From Coniochaeta sp. PMI_546 (taxonomy: Eukaryota; Ascomycota; Sordariomycetes; Coniochaetales; Coniochaetaceae), in contig MU271149.1 in the NCBI GenBank assembly GCA_021432605.1, positions 1,240,001 through 1,304,000 of the forward strand: a stretch of DNA of 64,000 nucleotides. The letters are read 5' to 3'. Of this stretch, positions 56,880 to 64,000 are shown one piece after another (positions within the stretch are counted from its first letter, which is position 1; each line of letters opens with the position of its first letter). The notes beneath the pieces were generated by a model, which ran no database searches, was not told where the DNA came from, and worked only from the letters and a program-made list of their open reading frames with translations. The position numbers and the translations under genes were made by a program.

Positions 56880-58496
56880 ATGCTTCCCTCCCCACCCCTC
56901 TCTCCGCGTGAATCCAAGACGGATTCCCTCCTAGGGGAGGCCGGCAAGTTCATGATGGAGACTTTCTCACAACGAGAACCTATTCATCTGCAACCGCGGT
57001 TTGCCGAGATCAAGAGCAAGATTGTGTCTGGGAATGCGGATGCCATTGCGGCCTCATGGAACAGGTTGTTACGAGAATTGAAGAGCGAGATCGATTTGAT
57101 ATCCACCATGAGTGCCACGGAGATAATACCATCCATTGACTTCGAGAATATCAGCGAACCGTCTTTCAGCGAATCCAGGGAGGATTTCTCTTCCAAGCTC
57201 CGGCAAAGAGGAGTTGCCATCATACGCGGCGTTGTCCCGAAAGAAACAGCCTTGTCTTGGAGGCAAGATGTGGACGAGTATCTCTGGGTCAACTCGCAAA
57301 CGAGAATCTCAACATCCGGTTCCGATTATGATAAGCACCATATTCATGAGCTATTCTGGAGCCCAGCACAGGTTCAAGCACGGGCTCATCCTAACGTGTT
57401 GGTAGCACAAAAGTTTGCGATGTCCCACTGGCGCACGCCGAGTCCACAGTCACCTGGTCCTGCATCAGTACCGGCACCTCTTGTCGCAACTACTACACCC
57501 GTGACTTACGCAGACCGACTGTTAGTCCCGATACACGATCCGTGGACGCAACATGCCAGGGCGGCCTGCTCAACCGCACAAGTTGACAATGGAGGCGTCG
57601 AGCGGTGGGAGGTTGATGGCTACGGGCGGGCAAGGACGTATACTTACGTCTTCGAAGGTTGGTGGGAGGGTCATGACCCGTGGGATGCGTCCACACGTGT
57701 ACTTGCCTCTCCGGACCTGTACGGCGGTGCAGGTCGATGCAGTACGTTTCGCATGTTTCAAGGCTGGCTATCACTCGGGGGGTCACAGTGTGCTGAGTTG
57801 AAGTTCGATCAGGCGATATCCCAAAAAGTCGAAGATGGAAGAAAAGGGGCAGGGCTCGCAGTTGTGCCACTCTTGAAGCATGCAACAGCTTACTTCCTAC
57901 TCCGACCCTTTTTCAGTCCCAGGACGGCGGTATACGACGAAACATCATTGAGCGCAACAGCCAAATGGGAGGCCTTTCTCTCAGAAACGAATTGGACCCT
58001 CATCCCACCCGACGAACAAGACTCTGTTCTCCACGGCGCACTACCCAGCTATGCCCAAGAGATCAATAACCTCCTCCACCCTCATCTACGACTTGGTGAG
58101 AGCCTAGTCTCCATACCAGCCCTGGAACCAGGAGATTACCTCGTATGGCACCCGGACCTGATACACACGGCCGTGCCGGGAGACGGCACCATGATGATAT
58201 GTCTCCCTGCCTGTCCATTAACGCAGAGCAACGCGTTATACATAGCGCAACAGAGGAAAGCGTTCCTGCTGGGAAATCCCGCGCCGGATTTTGCCCGTGG
58301 AGGGTCTAATCAAGGCGAGAGCTACCACATCGGCCGACCAGGTGTGCAGGATGTCAGCGAGGCTGGGGGAGAGGACGGGCTGCGGGCCATGGGACTCTAC
58401 CCCTGGGATGAGGAGGATGCGGAGACGGAGACAGAGAGGCAGGTCTTTGCCATGGCGAATGGCATCTTGTTTCCGGATCGGTTCGGCATGATATAG
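56880..58496 (+). CDS. DUF1479 family oxygenase-like protein (YbiU-like)
   Basis: Uninterrupted 538-residue frame from the Met at 56880 (MLPSPPLSPRESK); an earlier in-frame Met at 56790 would add 30 residues. DUF1479 proteins are predicted Fe(II)/2-oxoglutarate oxygenases of unknown substrate. Family landmarks include RGVAIIRGVVPKETALSW, GHDPWDASTRV, LYGGAGRCSTFRMFQGWLSL, HATAYFLLRPFFSP, GDYLVWHPDLIHTAV and the C-terminal GRPGVQDV. The distal His-containing WHPDLIH is present. At the place where the family normally has a His-x-Asp ligand pair before GG-x-VERWE, this protein reads QVDNGGVERWE, so the His appears to be Gln. If that alignment is right, iron binding is altered. It could be a diverged non-catalytic member or use another ligand nearby (HDPWTQH lies 20 residues upstream). 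Confidence 0.85.
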   Translation: MLPSPPLSPRESKTDSLLGEAGKFMMETFSQREPIHLQPRFAEIKSKIVSGNADAIAASWNRLLRELKSEIDLISTMSATEIIPSIDFENISEPSFSESREDFSSKLRQRGVAIIRGVVPKETALSWRQDVDEYLWVNSQTRISTSGSDYDKHHIHELFWSPAQVQARAHPNVLVAQKFAMSHWRTPSPQSPGPASVPAPLVATTTPVTYADRLLVPIHDPWTQHARAACSTAQVDNGGVERWEVDGYGRARTYTYVFEGWWEGHDPWDASTRVLASPDLYGGAGRCSTFRMFQGWLSLGGSQCAELKFDQAISQKVEDGRKGAGLAVVPLLKHATAYFLLRPFFSPRTAVYDETSLSATAKWEAFLSETNWTLIPPDEQDSVLHGALPSYAQEINNLLHPHLRLGESLVSIPALEPGDYLVWHPDLIHTAVPGDGTMMICLPACPLTQSNALYIAQQRKAFLLGNPAPDFARGGSNQGESYHIGRPGVQDVSEAGGEDGLRAMGLYPWDEEDAETETERQVFAMANGILFPDRFGMI

Positions 58497-59098
58497 AGGC
58501 TTGCCCTGGCATCCCAGCATGTGAAGCTAAGTTGATGGAGGGAGGGCTCCGGAGACAGTCTGCTGCTTGTGCCAGACCATGTATCGGAATCCGAAGGTGA
58601 ACCAGGTCTACACACACCTGAAAATCTGTGAGCATAATTAACCAACCCAGTAACTAGGAATATGACCTCGTATGTGTATCGAAACGCGACTATTGTCTCA
58701 CACTTGGATGTCACACCAAAGGCGATTGTCCAAAATTTCCAGCACCAGCAACACAGTATTCAACATGCTTTCCCCTCCCAATTAATCATTCGCTCGAATA
58801 TCACAATTTCTCACCACGACCCAGTCCCTCTTGTTATGTCCCAGCACCACTACGCGAACCATCAAGTCACCGACTCATGTGCATCTCTGCCCACCAGGGT
58901 GTATCTTCGTCCGATCGCGTACCTCTGCGCCTTCTCCTGCTGGTCCCGCATAGACCAAGCATTGTAAAAGCTGATCATGATTTTAACTTGAAGTTTTCTT
59001 GCTCGGCGCCATAGCAAAGCCAAAAAAAATGCTTCTCCCGTACTGCCCTTTACACAGGATCACATGCTTTATAGTTGGCTGTGTAGCGCTGTTCTTCC
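58497..59098. other. Intergenic region upstream of the 5S gene
   Basis: No gene recognised; a 101-codon plus frame at 58662-58967 has no motif. It should contain the 3' end of the DUF1479 transcript. Confidence 0.5.
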
Positions 59099-59217
59099 AC
59101 GTACGGCCATAGATGCTGGAAAACTCGGGATCCCGTCCGCTCTCCCATCGATAAGCCAGTAATCGTCAGACTAGTACTCGGGTGGGTGACCACCGGGGAA
59201 TCCCTGATGTTGTACGT
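59099..59217 (+). rRNA. 5S ribosomal RNA
   Basis: A 119-nt segment matches the fungal 5S rRNA. It starts ACGTACGGCCATAGATGC, contains AAACTCGGGATCCCGTCC and GGGTGGGTGACCACCGG, and ends AATCCCTGATGTTGTACGT. The two ends pair as helix I (ACGTAC with GTACGT), and a T-run follows directly, as needed for RNA polymerase III termination. Dispersed single 5S genes outside the rDNA repeat are the rule in filamentous ascomycetes. The copy looks complete, with the internal control region (GATAAGCCAGT onward) present. Confidence 0.95.
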
Positions 59218-59224
59218 TTTTGCA
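59218..59224 (+). terminator. Pol III T-run after 5S rRNA
   Basis: TTTTTGC directly follows the 3' end of the 5S gene; a run of five or six T on the sense strand is the usual RNA polymerase III stop signal. Confidence 0.7.
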
Positions 59225-59252
59225 ATTCGTCGCTACTTTTTATAATCATATC

Positions 59253-59690
59253 TTACGTGATGTACTGCTCGTGCTCCTGTCCCCATGGAGACCAAGGCTG
59301 TGTCACTGGTGATGTACGTTCTCCTCCTCCGTTGGTGCTCCGAGCTGTTTCGTCAGACAGCTCCCTACGCAGTTCCTCGTACTTGCGATGTATGTCCTCG
59401 ATCCCTCGGCGCCACCTTTCGCACTTCTCGCATAGCCCCTGACTTCTGTCTCGCTTGTGTAAGATCCTGCACGCCTCGGCGTAGTCTGCGTCTGGGTATC
59501 TGATTGACTGCTCGACTGGTTCTTCCGCCGGCTTATCGTCGTGGTTATCGACGGGCTCCTCGGCGTGGATCTCGTTGGGCGGCGATGCCCTCTCTTGCCG
59601 GTGTCCTGCCCCGTCGCCGACTCTGTGCTCATTCCATGCCCGTCGAAGGGTCTTGAAGGGACGTGTTATGGTACCAGTAACTCTGGTCAT
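59253..59690 (-). CDS. Small highly charged orphan protein
   Basis: Single frame of 145 residues, not recognised. The N-terminus is basic (TRPFKTLRRAWNEHR), the middle acidic and Pro-rich, and residues about 75-125 carry ILHKRDRSQGLCEKCERWRR with a CxxC, then a charged helix (IHRKYEELRRELSDE) likely to be coiled coil. A TATATA on the minus strand (59743-59748) lies about 50 nt upstream of the ATG, a promoter-like spacing that favours a real gene. No signal peptide or membrane span. Its 3' end is only 35 bp from the 5S rRNA gene, in convergent orientation. Confidence 0.5.
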   Translation of the reverse strand: MTRVTGTITRPFKTLRRAWNEHRVGDGAGHRQERASPPNEIHAEEPVDNHDDKPAEEPVEQSIRYPDADYAEACRILHKRDRSQGLCEKCERWRRGIEDIHRKYEELRRELSDETARSTNGGGERTSPVTQPWSPWGQEHEQYIT

Positions 59691-60345
59691 GGTGTTGTTT
59701 TGGCGCGATTCGGGTAGAAATGCGGTTGGTATGTGTCTGCAATATATAAGCGAACGCCTTCTGCAGCGATCAGGGGATTATTCCGATGTGGTTGACTTCT
59801 TTGAAGGGAAAGTAACGAGCACGTCTCGTAATCGAAGTCCTCGACAGAGACCATAAAGACCATGTATGGAATGTTTAATAAGACAGTTGGCGATAATGTG
59901 CAAGGTTTTTATATGCCCCATGGAGCACTCGGTGTCACATAGATCGGCCAACTTCGTAACTTTGAACCCTCATTGTCATTTCCCATCACTCGACCATATG
60001 AGATGAACTTTAGACTCACAGGCATTAGCCACAGATTACCAAATGGGATACGCAAGGAAAACAACCATAACACCCTTTCCTCGTATCATCAAGCGCCTAT
60101 GGAAGACCTCCAGTAGGCCCCGTAGGAACCAGGAGCTAGGAAAACCCTCAATACTGCAAATTCCAATTGTCATGTCTTCTTACACCTCTTTTGTTGTCTC
60201 CTCTCCCCTTTTCCTCGCAATTCCATGCATTACCACGGTATCTACCCCGGAATCACGAGCCGTTCAGATTCGGCATACCATTCTCACGACATCGCTGGGC
60301 ACTTTGCACCATCTGCCAACACCATACGAGATCACCACCTCACAT
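59691..60345. other. Intergenic region between orphan gene and BAP31
   Basis: Contains a minus-strand TATATA at 59743-59748 for the orphan gene and the 3' end of the BAP31 gene. Plus-strand frames here are mostly antisense to BAP31. No other gene seen. Confidence 0.5.
59743..59748 (-). promoter_or_regulatory. TATA-like box for the 59690 gene
   Basis: TATATA within AATATATAAG, about 50 nt upstream of the minus-strand ATG at 59690. Confidence 0.4.
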
Positions 60346-61143
60346 TCATTTATCCTTCTTGGGGGTCGGGTCGACGTTGCTGTTAGAAGCAGCAAGACGG
60401 TCTCCCATCTCGTTGTACTCCTTGTGAAGACCAGCAGCCTGCTTCTTGAGGGTCTCGATATCGCGATCCTTCTCGGCGAGGGCCTTGCGGAGACGGGCGA
60501 TCTCGCCGGGCTCGCCGGCGGCGGCGAGCTTGGCGCTCTCCTTGGAGCCCTTTGAGGTGGTGCCCTCGTAGACCTTGATCTTCTCCTCGAGACGGAGGAC
60601 CTCGAGGATCATGATGTAGGTGCGGTTGAGGATCAGGGAGAGGAAGAGGGTGAAGCCGCAGAGGTACATGTTGCGCTGCGAGTAGAACTTGCGGGCTTGC
60701 ACCTCGAGACGCTCGTGGCCCATGACGGCGGCCCTGCTTTGGTGGAAGGGGTGGTTAGCTGTCGGCTGATGATGGAGTCGCGTATACTAGGAAAGCGTGT
60801 GGTTGTGACCTACCCATTCTGACCTCCTTCGGTCGCAGCGGCTAGCTCAACCTGGACGCGATAGACGCGGTTGACGCTGTCTATGAAGAGGATGAGGATG
60901 AAGATAAAGGTTATCTTCAACCCGTATTGTAATTTTGCTATTATAGGGTTTTCGGAGATGAAGCTGTTTTGGATGGTCAGCAAGTGTCACAGCAAGGGCA
61001 CGTGTTTGCCAGATGATTGGGAATGAGGAATCATACGTGAACATCTTCCTCCGCAGAGTAAAGGGAAGAGGAACGATGAGGAGCATGAACAAGGCCATCT
61101 CTGCCACCAGGAGCAGGAAGACCAAGGTGTAGTAGAGCGTCAT
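60346..61143 (-). CDS. BAP31/Yet3-like ER transmembrane protein
   Basis: 214-residue ER membrane protein in three exons: 61143-61037, 60963-60814 and 60733-60346. The joins give LRRKMFTFISENPI and GGQNGAAVMGHERLEV. Three hydrophobic spans are visible: about 5-25 (TLVFLLLVAEMALFMLLIV), 50-67 (ITFIFILILFIDS) and 107-129 (NMYLCGFTLFLSLIL). They are followed by a cytosolic coiled coil (VLRLEEKIKVYEG, LRKALAEKDRDIETLKKQ). It ends KKDK, a perfect di-lysine KKxx signal for retrieval to the ER. BAP31 proteins act as ER sorting and quality-control factors for membrane proteins. The start is the family Met (MTLYYTLVF); the frame is open a further 155 codons upstream to 61608. Divergent from ero1. Confidence 0.93.
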
Positions 61144-62483
61144 TGTGATGGCTGGAGCTAAGAGGGCTACGGTGTGTTCAGCTGAAGTGGAAGATGAGGG
61201 GAAGCTCGCAGTGTCGAGTCGAGAATCAATCAAGGATCGGGAGTTGAAAAGGAGAATATACGAGTCGGAGCTGTCAAATATCGAGGGAAGACGGTATTTA
61301 AAGCTTGGTCGATCAGAAGCTGAGATTTTGCAGTGACGGTAATAGGTGGCCTGTTGCCTTGGTGGAAGGAATTGAAGAGGGAGCTTCGTCACAGCTTGGT
61401 TGAAGTTGGCTTGTGAAGTGGGCTGCTGCGACCGGGGTAGAGAGGTCAACAACGTCATTCTGTGGCAGGTGCGAGCAGGGACCTTTTCCGGGAATCCACT
61501 CATGTGGCTAGTACGTGGGTCTTCCGTTTTCAAAGTCACTCTCGGCCTCTGAAGCCACATCTCAACTTCCATTACGTAAGGTGCCTTGATACCATCTTGT
61601 CCATCCATGTCGGTACATTATTACCTTTTCCACGATCGTTCGTCATTCACCTCCAAGTCCATACCAAAAGCTCTGCTCACCCATCTCGTGAATATAAAAG
61701 CATCCAATCCATTATTTCATCTCTGGAAGCACGCTCTTCGAGACGAGCAAATAATATATCCGAGAGGAAGAGAACACAGTATCTTCACCAATCGTGGTTT
61801 CCTCTATTTCTGGACACGCGAGTCACGGCTGGTTCCGGCGAGGCAGTGGCGCAAGGATTCGCTAGCATCTGCTGATTTCGCCTCAACGTCTTACTGTGTA
61901 CAGTTCTGGACACATTTCAACTTTGACATCGACGGTGAGCCGCAGGATGATCACATAATAATGTCCGGAATCCAGTAACTCCTCGTAAATCTAATAAGAA
62001 TGGTCCGATAGAAGAAACAAGTGATTCAACCTTCTCGTCCCCTTTGTTCTGATTCTTAGACTTGCCTATTCATTTCCCATCTTGTCGCTCTCTTAAAAAG
62101 TTTCCACTTCGCATCTTTCTTCAACGCCAACTCTTCAATAAGTCAGCAAAATCGTCACCATATAAACAGCCTGCAACCCCACAACAGTGCGTCCAAACTT
62201 TCGAATCAGAGATCTACGATATAGCGATTTGGAAGATTCCCACCTTCCCGGCAGAATTGGTTGTGCAGTGAGACTTTAGCCAACTTCCTTACTGGGCAAC
62301 CCTGTGCATTGAACACCTGGACACTGGCACCTTGGCTGCTGCCGCTCGACATACCGTTTCAGACAAGGTCAACTGGAAACCTGGGGACAGATCAGACCGC
62401 CGCCCGAACTGCCGAAGAGCACTCTATACACTCTGGCATCTTCCAAATCCTATTAATCATCCGCGACCTCCTACGTACGGACC
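61144..62483. promoter_or_regulatory. Divergent intergenic region BAP31 / ero1
   Basis: The 1340-bp region serves two ER genes. A TACGTG core, the word bound by yeast Hac1 in UPRE-2 sites, lies at 61512-61517. The BAP31 frame stays open from 61143 up to 61608. Plus-strand frames of 125-137 codons (61462-61875, 62261-62638) show no motif; the latter partly overlaps the first ero1 exon in another frame. Confidence 0.5.
61512..61517. promoter_or_regulatory. UPRE-2-like TACGTG core
   Basis: TACGTG in the context AGTACGTGGGTC between two ER genes. A hexamer is weak evidence alone; the interest comes from ERO1 being a classical unfolded-protein-response target in yeast. Confidence 0.3.
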
Positions 62484-64000
62484 ATGAAGTCGGCCTCACG
62501 TCTATTCTATCTGACCCTATTCGCACTCTGGAGTCCGCGGATCCAATGTCAGAACCAACCAGATTCTCAAGATGCTTGCGTGGTACGCTCTCGCAGACTC
62601 CTTTCTTCTCTTATGCCTCCTCCCTAGCCACATTATAGCTAGCTGTCCAGCTGTAGCAGCTACACCTTCTACATACCAAGTTACCCCCTCTAACGCCTCC
62701 TTTTACCAGATCTCCCCCAAAGCCATCGTCAGTGATGCATGCGCCTCTTACTCCACCCTCGAGCGGCTAAATCGCAACGTCAAGCCGGCTCTCGACGATC
62801 TCACCTCGACGACTGACTTCTTCTCCCACTACCGCCTGAACCTCTTCAACAAAAAATGTCCGTTTTGGGACGACGAGAACGGCATGTGCGGCAACATTGC
62901 CTGCGCAGTAGAGACCCTAGACAACGAAGAAGACATCCCCGAAGTATGGCGGGCTAGCGAACTTGGCAAGCTAGAAGGGCCTCTGGCCAAACACCCTGGC
63001 CGGAAAATACAAAAAGAGAAGCCCATGCGCCCGCTCCAAGGCGGGCTCGGCGAGGGTGTCGGCGAGAGTTGCGTGGTAGAATACGACGACGAGTGCGACG
63101 AGCGAGACTACTGCGTCCCCGACGACGAGAGCGCCAGCTCCAAGGGGGACTACGTCAGTCTGCTCCGCAACCCGGAGCGCTTCACCGGCTACGCCGGCGA
63201 CGGCGCGAAGCAGGTGTGGGACGCCATCTACCGCGAGAACTGCTTTCAGAAGAGCTCCTTCCCGTCGTCCGCCTCGCTCGGCAGCGAGCCGCAGTCCAAG
63301 GGCCCGGCGGCGATGGACTTCAAGGCCGTCATGGAAGCCGCGGGTCGACAGCACGTTCTCGAACAGCAGCGTCAGTCTAACCCGTTGACGCCGTTCGTCG
63401 CCAAGACGGGGCTGGAAGCCGAGGACGAGTGCCTTGAGAAGCGAGTCTTTTACCGGGTCATCTCCGGCATGCACGCTAGCATATCTACCCATCTGTGCTG
63501 GGACTTTCTCAATCAGACGACTGGCCAGTGGCAGCCCAATGTGGCGTGCTACGTCAACAGGCTGCACAAGTTCCCGGACCGGATCAGCAACCTCTACTTC
63601 AACTACGCCCTGCTCACCCGGGCCATCGCCAAGCTGGGCCCTTACCTCTCCGAGCCCGGCGTATACACCTTCTGCACCGGCGACCCGTCCGAAGACGCGG
63701 CCACCCGCGCCAAGGTCCTGGCGGTGGCGGAGCAGGCGTCCAGCGTGCCGCAGATCTTCGACGAGAACCTCATGTTCAAGAACGGCGAGGGGCCGAGCCT
63801 GAAGGAAGACTTCCGGAACCGGTTCCGCAACGTGTCGAGGCTGATGGACTGCGTGGGCTGCGACAAGTGCCGGCTGTGGGGCAAGCTGCAGACGGCCGGC
63901 TACGGCACGGCACTCAAGGTGCTGTTCGAGTTCGACAATGGGAGCCCCGAGATTCCCGTGCTTAAGAGGACGGAGCTGGTGGCGCTCTTCAACACGTATG
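62484..64000 (+). CDS. ero1: Endoplasmic reticulum oxidoreductin ERO1 (5' part, cut by window end)
   Basis: ERO1 is the FAD-dependent oxidase that passes oxidising equivalents to protein disulfide isomerase in the ER lumen. Exon 1 is 62484-62582 and encodes a signal peptide (MKSASRLFYLTLFALWSPRI). Exon 2 starts at 62710 and runs open to 64000. Hallmarks: ISPKAIVSDACASYSTLERL, FFSHYRLNLFNKKCPFWDD and GMCGNIACAVETL. The acidic shuttle-Cys region reads ESCVVEYDDECDERDYC, and the active-site CxxC lies in CVGCDKCRLWGKLQ, followed by GYGTALKVLFEF. N-glycosylation sequons occur (FLNQTT). About 460 residues are present; the C-terminal membrane-association part lies beyond the window. Other acceptors upstream of 62710 are possible, with an in-frame extension rich in Thr and Ser; 62710 was chosen because it directly joins the conserved start. 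Divergent from BAP31. Confidence 0.95.

Noticed and set aside
62971-63965. 198-codon minus and 103-156-codon plus frames inside ero1
   Set aside because: Out-of-frame shadows of GC-rich ero1 exon 2, which has clear ERO1 motifs.

Overview
This window is nuclear DNA of a filamentous ascomycete, most likely a Sordariomycete. The evidence is short spliceosomal introns (about 50-230 nt) with gtaagt-like donors and ctaac-type branch points, a dispersed single 5S rRNA gene, and a gene set typical of Pezizomycotina: TEA/ATTS regulator, DUF7492-type and DUF7624-type proteins, a HET-domain relic, ELL, BAP31 and ERO1. The class is inferred from general protein resemblance, not measured. I rebuilt gene models by joining exons at consensus splice sites. 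In almost every case the joined reading frame is unbroken and restores a known family motif across the junction.

Layout. 1-3.3 kb: no gene recognised. 3.3-6.6 kb: cyclophilin H (+) converging on a secreted DUF7492/LPMO-like protein (-). 9.9-13.6 kb: a large TEA/ATTS transcription factor (-). 14.5-17.3 kb: mrd1, a five-RRM pre-rRNA processing factor (-), divergent from the dynein light chain LC8 at 18.2-19.0 kb (+). 20.5-23.0 kb: the Pol II elongation factor ELL (-). 23-29.9 kb: a long gene-poor stretch. 29.9-33 kb: an orphan protein and an EFM2/Rrg1-type lysine methyltransferase (+). 34-38.3 kb: an accessory locus with two diverged paralogues of an unnamed HTH-like family and a decayed third copy on the other strand. 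40.2-42.7 kb: a six-exon DUF7624-type protein (-). 42.7-47.8 kb: gene-poor, with a broken HET-domain remnant. 47.8-51.7 kb: rpb10 (-) and nan1/utp17 (+) head to head. 52.4-58.5 kb: a 2-oxoglutarate/Fe(II) oxygenase (+), a ZNF706-like small zinc-finger protein (-), a helix-hairpin-helix protein (+) and a DUF1479 oxygenase-like protein (+). 59.1-59.7 kb: a 5S rRNA gene and a small orphan gene. 60.3-64 kb: BAP31/Yet3 (-) and ERO1 (+, cut by the window end) diverge from one intergenic region.

Functional themes. Ribosome production is represented by mrd1, nan1, rpb10 and the 5S gene. mrd1 and nan1 share a 10-nt promoter word in the same orientation. The ER pair BAP31/ERO1 shares an intergenic region holding a TACGTG (UPRE-2-like) core. 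The most novel material is the 34-38 kb paralogue locus and the His-rich in-frame extension behind the stop codon of the DUF7492 protein. Several genes also carry details that change their likely biochemistry: a Phe in place of the cyclosporin-site Trp, a Gln at the expected iron-ligand His of the DUF1479 protein, and a roughly two-dozen-residue insertion inside the TEA domain.
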